This document shows, in pieces, positions 20,986 to 32,570 of a stretch of DNA of 64,000 bases. Location of the stretch: assembly GCA_963580455.1 (NCBI GenBank), contig OY756968.1, positions 6,919,544 through 6,983,543 on the forward strand, given 5' to 3'. Numbering within the stretch: position 1 is the stretch's first letter; each line of letters opens with the position of its first letter. The position numbers were made by a program, and so were the translations under genes. A model generated the notes under the pieces. The model was not told where the DNA came from and searched no databases. It worked only from the letters and a program-made list of their open reading frames with translations. Origin of the DNA: Euonymus europaeus (lineage: Eukaryota > Streptophyta > Magnoliopsida > Celastrales > Celastraceae).

Positions 20986-21345
20986 TCAAAAGGATTGATA
21001 ACAGTGATGATAATGATACCTCTGCTAGCAGTGATGACCGGTGAAGCCAAGTTATTCACAAAAGATGATGGACTGATGTTATTAAGAACCGGTGACTGCT
21101 GTTCACAGCTGAGGAGAGACTTGGTGAAGTCCAAGGAAAAAGGAAACACGAGTGGTAGCCGGTGGATCGAGATGGTGATACTCAGTGAAGGTGGCGACTG
21201 GATGATGTGAGTGAGGTCTGCTCCAAGAGAGACAGTGAGGTGTTGTGGTGACTTTCGGTGATGATGTACGCTTCAGTTTGGAATGGTTTTTGAGGATAAG
21301 GTACTGGTTAGTAAGATGAAGAGAATGATGGTGTTTTTGGGTGGA

Positions 21346-21813
21346 GGATGGTGTTTTTGGGGCTGGGTTCTCTCTCCGATTCTGTTTCTCTTTTTTCTCC
21401 CGTGCTTCTCTGGTTTTTCTTTTTCTCTCTTTTTCCTTCTTTTTGTTTTTTTCCTATCTCACAGTGCTCTCTCCGTTTTTTCTTGTCTCTCCCCCTCACT
21501 TCTTTCTCTGCCTTTTGCTTTTCTTTCCCTCTGTTTTTTTTCTCTTCTATTCTGTCTCCTCTTTCTCTAAGCTCTGGTCCCCCTCTTGTAGTATCCCAAC
21601 CCCCCTCCTCTCTCTCCTCACGTATGGCCATCATCATTTTTTATTCACTCCAATCCATGCTCCACCGATCAATCCAACCTGTCAAACCCATCATTTTTCT
21701 TTAAGTGCACCACCAAAACTTGTCTCCACTAGCCTCTTTTGTCTCTTCCCATCCTTGCTTGGAAGCTTCTTGGTGATGGGCTTTGAAAATGTAGATTGCT
21801 AGGTTTGGGCCAA
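21346..21813. other. Pyrimidine-rich LTR segment absent from the other LTR
   Basis: About 470 bp dominated by CT and T runs on the plus strand. The flanking sequence GGGTGGAG and ACATGAGTTAGC is joined directly in the left LTR near 5459. An additional gap of about 20 bp lies just before it. No coding signal or terminal repeats are visible, so deletion from the left LTR is more likely than insertion here. Confidence 0.75.
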
Positions 21814-22009
21814 GACATGAGTTAGCATTTGGATAGTTGGACTTATAAACTTCATTTTCTCTTGTGAACATTTGGACCAAGTGGGAGAAGGATTGGGCCT
21901 TTGATTTTTATTTTTGTACCTTATTTATTTTATATATTTTTCTATGTTGTTTTTCTGTTTTTTTATTTTTATTACATGGAGGAAATCCGGACAAAAATGG
22001 GGTATAACA

Positions 22010-22014
22010 GCGTC
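22010..22014. repeat. Target-site duplication GCGTC, right copy
   Basis: It is identical to 2573-2577 and directly abuts the CA terminus of the right LTR. Confidence 0.95.
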
Positions 22015-23288
22015 CATGTGTACTTCAAAGCGTATAGTAAAGTTGGGCATGACAAATGTAGGCGTGTTAGAAACGACCTTTTTCAAGCTTTTAAATTCAG
22101 CTTCACTCCTCTCGAACCAACTGAATCCTCCTTTTTTAGCATGTCTATTAATGGCTTGTCAATTAAGCCGTAGTGTGTTACGAACTTCCACTAATACCCA
22201 GTGAGGCCTAGAAATCCTGTTAATGTCGTGATTTTACGTGGCTTGAGCCAAGTCTTTAGGGCTTGAATTTTTCTTTAATCGGCTTGCACATCTTGTTGCG
22301 AAATGATATGGCCCACGTATTCAATTTCCTCCTGCGCAAAGTAGCATTTTGTTGGCTTGATATGAAACCTGTGATGAGCCAAAACGCCAAGCACTATCCA
22401 TAGATGTGCAATATGATCCAACCAAGATTTTGAATAGACAAGAATATCATCGAAGAACACAAAGATAAATTTCAAAAGATCCTTAAAAAAAATAGAGTTC
22501 ATAGCGAATTGAAACATTTATGGGACATTGCAAACTCAGAAAGGCATTACACAATGTTCATAGTGCCAATGATGGGTACGAAATGTTATTTTGTGTATAT
22601 CATCATCGTTGACTTTGATTTGACCATAGCGTTTAAGCTCAGTGAAATATTGAGACCCTTTAAGCTCATCTAGCAAGTCGTCGGCTTTTGGTATTGAAAA
22701 TCAAACCTTAATAGTTATATCATTCAGGACTCGATAATCATTGCAAAACCTCAACTTACCAAGTTTTTTTTACCTAGCAGGATAAGGGTTGGGAATGGGG
22801 TACTACTTGGTCTAATTATGCCACAATCAAGCATCTCCACCACTTACTTGAAAGTGAGCATACCGACACAAGGCTATATTTATTGACTTTGATTCATCCT
22901 TGAGAGGAATGTGATGATAAAAAAATCCTTGGTGGAAGAAGGGACTTGGGTCGGTAAGAATGTACTCAAATTCATGCAATAAAGATTTTACCTCATTCAA
23001 CATCTCGTTGGCCTCGTCATGATGAGATTGAGTCACATTATTTCCTTCTTGTACAGCAAAGCACCGCTTACTATGCTTCCAAATCCTTTATAGATCATTA
23101 GCTTTCATTGCTTTAGGTTTACTTGATGGTTGCACGGCTAATCAGACCCACTGAGTGCCCAAAATAAATTTCATTGTCATATTGTGGTAGTTCGAGACAA
23201 CCTTTCCAAGTTTCTCCAACCTTCCTTGTGTCATTCAAATGATCATCCTCTAACCTTGCGTAGTCAATGTCTTCTCTAACTGATCATG
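22015..23288 (-). pseudogene. Chromovirus reverse transcriptase region, decayed
   Basis: Minus-strand pieces occur in the expected order. 23036-22827 is the region before the RT (HHIPLKDESKSINIALCRYAHFQ). 22517-22275 is the RT palm with FVFFDDILVYSKSW (FFDD at the catalytic pair) and KCYFAQEEIEYVGHIIS. About 22270-22015 is the RT thumb leading into RNase H and breaking off at the Asp-Ala codon where the Ogre inserted. Stops and frameshifts are frequent. The upstream protease and gag parts would lie further right but are interrupted by a CACTA at 23289. Confidence 0.82.
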
Positions 23289-25635
23289 CACTACAAGAAA
23301 AAGCTGATTTGGTGACGGAATTTTGTGACAGAAAAAGTGACATTTTCCGTCACAAACTTTTTGCAAATTTTTGGAATTGTGCAATGGCTTTTGCGACGGA
23401 ATATTCTGTGACAAAATTGTTTCGTCTCAATGTCGTTGCAAATATTTATTTCTTTTTCCTGTGTTTTGACGGAAATCATTGTCCGTCACAGAATACATAT
23501 GACGAATCAAATTCGCAATATTTATAACTTTTCCAGTACTTTTTTACTGGACCGTGACTGTTATCTTTATCCATCGCAAAAGCCTTTGCAAAATAGAGAC
23601 GAAATTTCGTCCATTGCTAAAGTAGTCTCTAAATTCACTTTTATACCCGAATATACATAACAAAGAAACCAGCCGGTGAAGAGTAAAATTGTGCAGAATT
23701 TCTCAAGCCAACTTTATTATTTGTATTTAAGTTGTAGATTCGAATGCATCATTTCAATCGAAGTTCATCATTCTGATCCAATATTCTGTGTTAATAAGTT
23801 AGAATTTATTTATTATTGTCATTATTTAATTATTATGTATTTTTTTAGTAAATAAAATGTTTTGAATTTTTCAGAATTCATCATCTCAATCCAAGTTCCT
23901 CATCTCTAAGCACATATTATTTGTTACTATGTAGAATTTATTTATTGTTGTCATTGTTTAATTATTATGCATTTTCTTAGTAAATAAAATGTTCTAAATT
24001 TTATAGGATGAGAAGCAATAGTGGTTGTTGTAGAAGGAATTTTAAAGTATGTGTAGTAGCTAATTTTTATGAACCAAACTAACTAGTACTACAACAATAA
24101 GATGATTTACTATAAATTTTAGAAAATTTTAATGTTATTTTTATAATTGATTGTGTTATTTCAAATCAATTTATGTAGGTGATTTCAATATAATGGATGT
24201 ACCTGAGCATTGTTTATGGATGTATAATCGAGTGGGACTAAATCGAATAGGAATTACACATGAGTTCTTGAATGGGCTTGAGGAATTTGTAGCTTTTGCA
24301 TCTGCAAATAATATTCAATTTCAAAATACAGGAACAATATGATGTCCATGTAGTCGATGCAAACGCAAAAGGTTTGTTGATTTGCAGGAAGTTAGAGTGC
24401 AGTTATGCAGAAAATGTTTTCAGGATGGTTATTATTATTAGACAACTAATGGTGAAGAGATGCCTGAAATTACCCCATATGTTGTTGATGAACCAATACA
24501 TGCAAGAAATTATTATTGGGAAGGCGATGATAGGAATAATTTTAATGTATACGAGCAGATCGTAATAGATGTTGTGGGACCAGAGGTTGGGGCTGAGATG
24601 CTACAAGAAGATAATTCTAACCAACAATTTGTAAATGAACCTCCTAATCCTGAAGCACAAAGTTTTTTTTTTTTGAAATGTTGTCTGCTGCCCAAGCACC
24701 ATTGTATGATGGATGCGAGTCATATTCGGAGTTGTCAGCTTCAATGAGGCTTTTGAACATCAAATCTGATGATAATATTCCTCACAGGGTTGTTTGGATA
24801 AAGTTCCACAAATTACGAAATCACATCCAGTCAACCATCGGAGCCAGACATGAAACTTTATTTTTAGAGGCAGTTGGTGGGATGAGTAAAAAAAGGTCAT
24901 GTTAACGGACTTGGATTAGACGTATGCCGCATGCATTATCCATTTGCACCTAGTGCGTGCTATGGATTTCGAAAGGAACAGGAGCTACAGCAGGAAATAG
25001 AGGAGCGTGTGGCTCGGATGAACTTTAAGTTAATTGATAAGGTAGCGGATCTGCAGGAGCAATTGAAGGAGCATTAGCAAATGCAACAACAATAGACACA
25101 AAAGCAAATGTTTCGGATGCAAGAGCAGCTGCAATTATTTATGCAGTAGCAAATGCAACAAATGCAGCAATACTTCCCTAGTTCGTGGCACCACCAACCT
25201 TTGTTGATAATCCCAACAACCATGAAGTTGAGAGTTCTGATGGGTATTCTAATGACGATAATTAGACTATTTTTAATTTGGAGACATTGTATTATTTTGA
25301 TAAATAGTTTGAATACTTTTAATTTTTACATAAGTATTTTTAATGCATCTAATTTATATTGTCAATAATTATTTATATATGAAATTTTATCAAAATAATT
25401 AAATTGTAAATTAAATTTTAAATATTAAATATTAAATCAGCAATAAAAATACAATAAAACTAATTTAGAACTAAAAATTCGTATTTTTTTAATTATCCGT
25501 CGCTTAAATATAAAATAAATTATTTTTTAAAACAATTTCACCGATTTGCGATGGAATATCCATCGCAAAACTTTAAAATCACAAAACAAGAAAATCAATC
25601 AGTGACGGAAACTCTATCACCATTGTATTAGGGTT
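23289..25635 (+). mobile_element. CACTA (En/Spm) transposon 1, deletion derivative
   Basis: It starts CACTACAAGAAAAAGCTGAT, the standard plant CACTA terminus. Subterminal GTGACGG/CCGTCAC motifs occur in both orientations at 23312-23590 and again near 25495-25610. The right terminus is not clear: the sequence reads GTGACGGAAACTCTATCACC without a recognisable CTTGTAGTG end, so the boundary near 25635 is approximate. Only scraps of transposase remain inside, so the copy cannot move on its own. It interrupts the chromovirus. Confidence 0.72.
24174..25190 (+). pseudogene. CACTA transposase remnant (transposase-associated N-domain and C-terminal piece)
   Basis: 24191-24460 matches the transposase-associated zinc-binding domain of plant En/Spm transposases: LWMYNRVG, THEFLNGLEEFVAFA, then after an in-frame TGA, CPCSRCKRKRF and LCRKCFQDGYYY. 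Open but diverged sequence continues to about 24890. Then an En/Spm C-terminal Gln-rich stretch appears (FRKEQELQQEIEERVARMN, and downstream repeats of Gln-Met codons) in another frame with stops. The large central catalytic transposase region is missing, so this is an internally deleted, mutated copy. Confidence 0.75.
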
Positions 25636-26053
25636 TGTAAGGTGCATGGATAGGTTTTTCTAACTATCTCCCGAGATCCTGGATCATGTTGCTTTTAAGT
25701 CTCAACTATTGAGACAAAAACCCTCCCTTAACTTTTAAGAGAGGTCATTCCGGTGAGGATGTTTTCCACTATCCATACGGAGAAGGAATCTCACGAGAAT
25801 AGCGGCCAACCCTTTCTAATGCTAGAGGTATGAGCCCGGGTGAGAGGCCATTTGTGTGCATGTGAATGTACGAAGATGGAAATATGATCAAACATGAAAT
25901 AAAAGCACATAATTTTTACAAAATAAAAAAAAGCCAACATCTTTTAAAAATAATCATAAAAGAAATAAAGATAGCCGACCAATTAATCATAAGGCTTCAC
26001 CCTCTTCGTTTTTTTGATAAAAAAAACCTGAAATTCGCAACAGAGTCGACAGC
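25636..26053 (-). other. Leader-like sequence beside the second Ogre-type LTR
   Basis: Noncoding sequence whose right end abuts the terminus of the LTR at 26054. In minus orientation the LTR end is followed by GCTGTCGACTCTGTTGCG, the place where a primer-binding site would be. I cannot match it to a tRNA with confidence. No coding signal was seen. Confidence 0.35.
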
Positions 26054-26369
26054 TGTATCAACCGGCATGAAAAAACATAGTCGCCACCAATTGAATTAAA
26101 GTGCAATTGAACACTAAAAATACTTGCAACCAGAAATGGGAGTACGGGAGTCGATTGAGTGTGGGGAAGCTATTAAGCACCCCATGACTCTTGTTTAAAA
26201 CAATTATCGAATTAATTGGTTTGTCATTTTAATAAAAACTTGCTCTTTGCAATATGTGATTATTTTGAAATAAATGAATCTATTTAGAAAATGCTATTAA
26301 CTTGTGATAGTTTTTTTTAGTAAAGGTTTTCAATAAAGATCTAATGTAAGATTAAATACTATACAAATT

Positions 26370-27370
26370 AATGGTAAATTTAATTTAAAAACATACTAAC
26401 TTACGGTATGCAAAAATGAATTTTGTTTTGGAAATTGAAATAGATTTGAAAAGAAGTTGAATTTAAATTTGACAAACCAACTTATGGGATTTTGGATTTA
26501 GTTTTAATAATACTAATTTATGTTTTTAATTGAATTAAACTTGAGAAACTTGAATGGTACAAACTTATGGTCCTGAATTACCCTCAACTTATGATAATCT
26601 CCAAGAGTATCAACTTATGACAATCTTTTGATTTTTTAATTGCTACCTTATGACGATGAATGTATTTGTACATACCCACTTGTGGCATTTGAGTATAATT
26701 TGGGAACATCAACTATTGACTTTTCTAAAAACTAAATTAAACCAGTATAACTCATAATTTAAATAGAAACCAACTCATGATACTTTAAAATTAAAATAAT
26801 ATACATTTAAATACCTCCACATATACACCCTTATAATAAAATTCAAATAATAAATTTTCCAAATTATACATGTCATTCAAATGAGTAAATATTTGAAGGG
26901 CCAAAATACATATAAGGGTAATATAAAAAAATACACTAAAAACATCATCACAAATAAATCTCACATTCTCCCGATTAAGAGAAAACTTATACTTGGCCAG
27001 AACTGTACAATGACTAACACAATAAACATGTAAATAAAATAAAAAATAATATATTTTATTAAAATAATATGATCATGTCCAAAAATTTACCACAATGTTA
27101 CTATTAACTTCTACATCAAAGACAATAATTAAAGCAATTAATCTGACATGCTGTGAATACTTATTCTAGACAAACTTTTGATTTTTCTTGACTTAACCTT
27201 AAAAACACCAACTTATGATATTTCAATGATTTTAACCCTAAAATATAAACTTATGATATTTTCGGATTTTAATTTTAAATGTATCAATTTATGATAAAGA
27301 AGTGACCTATAAAAATATCAACTTTTGGTATTAAATTATTCTTAGAAATACCAACTTATGATATCCTTTT
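26370..27370. repeat. Degenerate CAACTTATGATATT repeats
   Basis: The short core AACTTATG(A/G) with an AT-rich spacer recurs at irregular spacing (about 40-90 bp) more than a dozen times on the plus strand. Further copies lie at about 34555-34680 in the same orientation. Confidence 0.65.
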
Positions 27371-27519
27371 AATTAACCTTGTTAGGATCAACTATCAATT
27401 TATCAAGCTAACCTCAATACAAAATTTAAAGGTCGAAGCAATACATACACATATCATATACATATCATCTCATATGCACATAGCACCACATATACATGTA
27501 GACATTAAAAAAATAATTA

Positions 27520-28350
27520 AATGATTAGAGCCCTTTAAATTAAATTAATTAAAATTTTAAAAAGTCCAAACCAAATTGAATTGGTTGAGGGGATAAAGTC
27601 AAAGATATTATCAAATCAAATTAAAATTAAAATCAAATCAAAGAGATAATCACTAAACAAGTGATTTCTCTACAATACCCTTGAGGCCAAGGGTTGAGGC
27701 CAAGGGTAGGTCATGTAAATTCCACTTCTCTCTTTTCCTAAAAATACCAAGCTCATTTGGTGGAAAGGGAGGGAGAAAAGAAAGTTTACGAACTTTGGGA
27801 AAACTATCTCAAATTCTCCACAAGTCCAAGTCTCAAATCCAGAATTATTTGAATTCCCTCGAGTTCTTCAAGTCTCAAGTCCAAGTTCTTCAAGTTCAAG
27901 TCTCCCAATCAGAATTCTTTGAATTCCCTCAAGTTCTTCAAGTCTCAAGTCCAAGTTCTTCAAGTTCAAGTCTCCAAATCGGAATTCTTTGAATTCCTTC
28001 AAGTTCTTCAAGTCTCAAGTCCAAGTTCTTCAAGATCTAGTGCAATTCTCAAATTCGGAATTGTTTGACTTCCTCCAAGTTCAAGTCCAAAGTTCAAGTA
28101 CTTCAAGATCAAGTCCAAGCTCTCCAAATTCGGAATTCTTAGAATTTCTGCAAATCTGAAGTTCAAGTCAAGTCCTAGAACGGATTCATTTAATCTGATT
28201 AAGAACGTTACGTTCTTATACAACCATTCAATCAATCGATAATCAGAGGATTTTTGCAGGTGATGATCACATTCAAAGAGAAGAGATCGAGTCCACTTTT
28301 ATTTACAAATTTATAATTTGTACTAAGTTTAAGCGTATTTAATTTACACG
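27520..28350 (+). repeat. Left arm of an inverted pair flanking CACTA 2
   Basis: It aligns in inverted orientation with about 33215-34215. Shared landmarks are AGAGATAATCACTAA, the CAAGGGTAGGTCA segment, ACCAAGCTCATTTGGTGG, the GAATTCTTTGAATTCC minisatellite and AGAGAAGAGATCGAGTCCAC. The arms differ by indels and substitutions. Confidence 0.8.
27819..28170. repeat. About 70-bp minisatellite (CAAGTTCTTCAAG / GAATTCTTTGAATTCC)
   Basis: Four to five units contain a CAAGTCTC...GAATTCTTTGAATTCC...TTCAAGTCTCAAGTCCAAG pattern. The embedded GAATTCTTTGAATTC is a near-palindrome. The same minisatellite occurs inverted at 33400-33680. Confidence 0.88.
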
Positions 28351-29547
28351 CGAAATTTGCTGCGTAAAATACATATATCTAAGAGAAATCTAGAATACAC
28401 AAAATAGAATCATATTTAGCTATGGAGCCAGTGTCTAAAGAATTATGAGATGTGACATTCTCCTTAATCATGAGGTATCAAAACTATTCTTGACATGTCT
28501 ACACTGAATTAGGTAATTTATGTCCACTGTGACTATAATGAAATCTGTTTAACTCATAACCGTCCGATAAAAAAAAACAATGATTATTCTGTCTTTCTAA
28601 AACCAATAATGACAAATATTGAATTACATCCACTACAAGAAAATCGGCGATTACCGACGGAACTTTTCTGTCGGTATATACTGACAGAATACCGATTAAA
28701 TGCACTTTTTGAGTTTTATCGATGGATTGGCAACGGTTTATCGAAGGAATTTTCCCGTCGGTAATATTTAGCGCCAATTTGGCGCAAATATTTTGTGACG
28801 GATTATCGACAGAATTAAATCCGTCAATAAATTTTTACTTTTTTAATTTTAAATTTTTTAAAATAAATTAACTTTCCTATTTTTTAATTTTAAAAATAAT
28901 TTACCGACGAAAAATTTCATCCATAAATTATTGTAATTTCTTGAAATGATTTTCAGTCCTTACCCCCTTTACACTTGAAACCCTAAGTTATTTTTTGGAT
29001 ATCTCTACGCCTCTCTCCTCTTCAACCTTTCCTCATTTGTTCTGGCCTCTTTCTCTCCCTTCATCTCGTGCAAGGTTACCTTCTCAAGAAATTCGTGGAT
29101 TCGACGTGGCAACCGCTTTCGCCCTTTTTCTTCCATTGACAGGCCAACATAGGAATATAGGACCTCTCCACAACTTCATTACTCTCTATTCCCTGTCCGA
29201 ATCTCTCTGTCCGTCTTCTTCTCCGACTCGTTTATTGTATCAACTTTTTGGATCCAGAGAAAGAGAGCGAAAGATGTTAGGGAGAAGAGATGTGTGTTGT
29301 CATCGGAGATGAAGGTCTCGTCGGAGAAGAAGACGTCCATCTTCTGGACTTACTAGTTTGGGCTAGTTTTATTTCATTTTCCCTTTTTGGGCTTATGTCA
29401 CAAACTGGCCCATTTATTTCATTATTTCAGTTTCGAATTCCTTCTTGTTCGACGACGACGACGAGCTACTTCTACAACGGTAACTTGCAGTAGCTGTACA
29501 TCTTGTACAGATGACATGACATGTTACCATTGCAGGAGTCTCAGTCT

Positions 29548-30703
29548 GTATAAGGGTGTGTTTGGTAAACAATATTGCATGTAGCATATAATTTAGCTTA
29601 TATGCTGGTAGCGTATATGCTGTTTGAAATGCTGACATATATGCTGTTTGAAATGCTGTGCTGTTTGGTAAACAATTTCAGAAAAAACATATATGTTGTT
29701 TCAAATGCTGTGCCAAATTACATATAGGGGCAGTAGCACAAATTAAAAAGTATTTTTTAAAAATATATAATAAATTATTAAATATAATTGAATATATTAT
29801 TTTAAAATAAATATATTATTAAATATAAATAATTAATTAAATCTATAAATAATATAAATAATTCAATATATTAGTAAAAATTTAATATATTATTAAATAC
29901 AAATAAATAAAAATTTATTATTTAATATAAATGAATATATTATGAAATAAAAATAAATAATAGATTAGCAAATATAAATAAATATATTATTTAATATAAT
30001 TAATATATTATTTAAAAATAAATATTTTGTGCAAAATATAAATAATTTAATATATTAGTAAAAATGTTAATATATTATTAAATATAAATAAATAACAATT
30101 TATTATTAAATATAAATAATTTAATATATTAGTTAAAAATGTTAAAATATTAATAAATATTAGATTAGTAAATATAAATAAATAAATTAGTAAATATAAT
30201 TTAATATATTATTTAAAAATAAAAATATTTTTAAATATATTAGTAAAAATGTTAATATATTATTAAATATAAATGAATATTTTATTAAATAAAAGTAAAT
30301 AATAGATTAGTAAATATAAATAAATAAATTATTAAATATAATTGAATATATTATTTAAAAATGAATATATTATTAAATAAAAATGAATATATTATTAAAT
30401 AAAAATAAATAACAATTTATTATTAAATAAAAATGAATATATTATTAAATAAAATAAATAATTGATTGTTACATATTAAGGGTATTTTAGTCATTTGACT
30501 GAAATATAAGGGGTAGTTTAGACTTTTCATCTTTCATAGAAAGTAAATGTTGTTGAAAATGGTTTTTTATGTAGCATTTGAAAATTGTAATATATATGCT
30601 AAAATTGTTTTTGGGTGTTGGGTAAATGTAGCATTTATAAGTAGCTTACATGCTATATTAACATATATGTTGATTGAAAATGGTTTGCCAAACAGACACT
30701 AAA
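29548..30703. mobile_element. MITE-like element (TGTTTGGTAAAC termini) nested in CACTA 2
   Basis: It begins GTGTGTTTGGTAAACAAT and ends ATGGTTTGCCAAACAGACAC, an imperfect terminal inverted repeat. Subterminal GTAGCATATA/TATATGCTG repeats occur in both orientations. The centre (29740-30470) is an AT-rich simple repeat of the ATAAATAAAT/ATATTATTAAAT type. Relatives are at 40370-40530 and 51874-52542. No target duplication was convincing. Confidence 0.65.
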
Positions 30704-32570
30704 TGTATTGCTTGTATTTCGTTTGAGTTGTATGAGTCAATCAAGAAATTGCTTTTACTTTCTCTTCCTTCTCTCTGCAACTTCTCTCATTCTTCTCTCT
30801 TTGTCTCTGTAAGTTACTTTTCAAAAGACCTAGCCGCCAATTCGATTTTGATTGTGAAGAGTGAACTTTAAATTCATGACAATTTTTCTGGAGAAAGGAA
30901 GGACGTGTCCGAAGAGTTTTTCTTTACTGTGTTGAAAGGAAGGAAAGGGATTTCTCTCTTGGTTTTTGTGGCCATGATAGTTCAGGTATTTCTGAGTTTC
31001 ATCTTTATATCTTTTAATTTCTTTTCCCTGTTGTTTCAATTTTTTTTTACCGTCACAAGAACATATTTTTATCGCTTTAATTTTAGTAAAATTACTAAAA
31101 TTTTGTTTGATTATTACCTTGGGAGAGTGGGAAAGTGGTTTGTGTTTCACTGATTTGTTTATGTGTATGAATGCCACCTCACTTAATTGGGTTAAAAGAA
31201 TGTTAATCTGAGGCTCTGCTACTGCAATTTTTCTTGAGTTGCTATTTCCTTTAATGGGAATTTGGATATGTATCACCACTGAACTTATGATACCTAATAG
31301 TCACTATCGAGCGAGTGGATCAAATTCAACTCTCTCAGCAGGCAATGGAATTTTTGTGATTCCTGGCATGCGTACTGTGATCGGTGTCCAAGTTAAGGAA
31401 CAATTTCCTTGTGGGAATGACTATCTAAAGGTACTATATATTGTGTTCTGCTTCTACTCAATTATAATGCTCTGAAAGTTATACTCAGTTTGTGTTCATT
31501 TAGTTGTTGTTAGGTAAGGAACACATACACAATTACAAAGCAAAGAGAAAGATGGACAGAGGAAGATCATAAGAAGTTCCTAGAAGCATAAATGTACTAT
31601 ATGGGAAAATATAGGAAAATGATTGAAATACTTTGTGTCGTTATGGCTGATTGATTTTTCTATTGTTCGTATAGGGCTATATATATAAATATGCCATTTA
31701 TGGGAATAAAAGTTTATTAATAGAGATTCCATGTAGTGTTTAATCGAATCTTGAATGGGGTCATGGTGTGCTGTATTCAAGATTCATGTTGTCTCCTTTC
31801 TCTCTTACCTGAAAATTCTTTAGCTGTGATGATGACTGCCCAATTTACATTATGTGTGTGAGATCCTATTGGTTTTCACTTAGTGTGGTACATATATCCT
31901 TCCTGGAACCCTATGATGTATAATAGTCTTGAAAGATCTTATGCTACATTGTATCAGATTCTCTTTAATTACTACTGGTCTTTATCTTTGATGGTGGTGA
32001 TATGTTTTTGTCTTAAGCTCTAGGAAAATCTATTTTTGATTTTGCATTAAGCTTCAGAGTGATGCCCTGAGAGAAACTTTGTACAACACCATCAGGTACT
32101 TCAAAAGCGTAACATTTAAGTTTATGTGAATGTCTGACCATTTTATTTAGATATTTGAGATGGTTTATATCTGGTATTGAATCTAAGTTCAAGTTTTACT
32201 AGATTGAAGTTTATGTGAATTTCTGACCATTTTCCTTTCTACTAAGTATGAGAGTGACATACTCAACACTAAGAGGGTAATTACTCGATACTCATATAGA
32301 ATTATTAACTCGTGTATTTTATTTTGTGGTTTAGAATTTCAAGTAGGTAGGTTCGTTAGGACCTTTGTGTGTTTGTAAATGATAGAAAACATGATAATAT
32401 ACTGGAATTATGCTTGCTTTTGTAGATTTTGGATAGTGTAGTTTGCATTTGTATTGAACATGAATTTTGGATTTTAGATGTTGAATTTTCTTGGAACAAT
32501 GTGTGTATATCCATTGATATTTATAATTGATGATTTCTTTGTGTGTGGCTATTGAGTATGAGATTATTTA
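30704..32570. other. CACTA 2 interior without recognisable gene
   Basis: About 1.9 kb of ordinary AT content. A few short open stretches are followed by GT-like or preceded by AG-like dinucleotides (for example 31270-31430 with IPNSHYRASGSNSTLSAGNG), which might be captured exon fragments. I recognise no protein family. Confidence 0.35.

Larger units (their letters stand above)
2578..22009 (-). mobile_element. Ogre/Tat-type Ty3-gypsy LTR retrotransposon, near full length
   Basis: A 19.4-kb element bounded by TG...CA long LTRs (2578-5655 and 18502-22009) and a perfect 5-bp target duplication. In minus-strand order it has a 5' LTR, leader, ORF1 with a DUF7745-like domain, gag-protease, a candidate intron, pol (RT, RNase H, a second archaeal-type RNase H, integrase), an accessory ORF, a polypurine tract and a 3' LTR. 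Great size, the 5' ORF1, the dual RNase H and the gag/pol intron are known hallmarks of the Ogre branch of the Tat lineage. By eye the LTRs differ at roughly a dozen positions outside microsatellites and indels, which suggests recent insertion. It is defective in cis, because the 3' end of the 5' LTR and the primer-binding site are deleted and ORF1 is broken. Confidence 0.95.
18502..22009 (-). repeat. Ogre 5' LTR (right copy), inner end deleted
   Basis: This direct repeat of 2620-5655 is 3,508 bp long. It begins (plus coordinates) TGATTTTTAAGGTGC and ends GTATAACA, followed by the target duplication GCGTC at 22010-22014. Relative to the left copy it has an extra segment at about 21346-21813 and shorter microsatellite runs, and it lacks the first 42 bp of the true terminus. 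As the 5' LTR it would carry the promoter of the element; I did not identify a specific start site. Confidence 0.93.
26054..28630 (-). repeat. Second, diverged Ogre-like LTR (3' part identifiable)
   Basis: The first 150 bp align by eye with the terminus of the first Ogre LTR: TG-(4 nt)-CAACCGGC-TGAAAAAA, then GTCGCCACCAATTGA, GTGCAATTG, GAAATGGG, and a GTGTGGGGAAG/CACCCCA motif. The rest is AT-rich with a recurrent CAACTTATGATATT motif (about 26370-27370) and a 70-bp minisatellite (27819-28170), arranged like the array-plus-unique plan of the first LTR but unrelated in sequence. The opposite LTR end was not found; the region is cut by a CACTA at 28631. Confidence 0.6.

Noticed and set aside
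21283..21802. Hydrophobic Phe/Ser/Leu frames suggesting membrane proteins
   Set aside because: They are produced by pyrimidine-rich DNA in three overlapping frames within an LTR.
25592..25640. Right terminus of CACTA 1
   Set aside because: GTGACGG motifs reach this point, but no CTTGTAGTG end or 3-bp duplication could be matched to the left end.
27681..28235. Ser/Leu/Gln-rich frames in the CAAGTTC minisatellite (also 33467-33987)
   Set aside because: They arise from a 70-bp repeat and appear on either strand and in several frames.
31239..31475. Candidate exon in CACTA 2 cargo as a gene
   Set aside because: One short frame with GT-like end is not enough; no family was recognised and no partner exon found.
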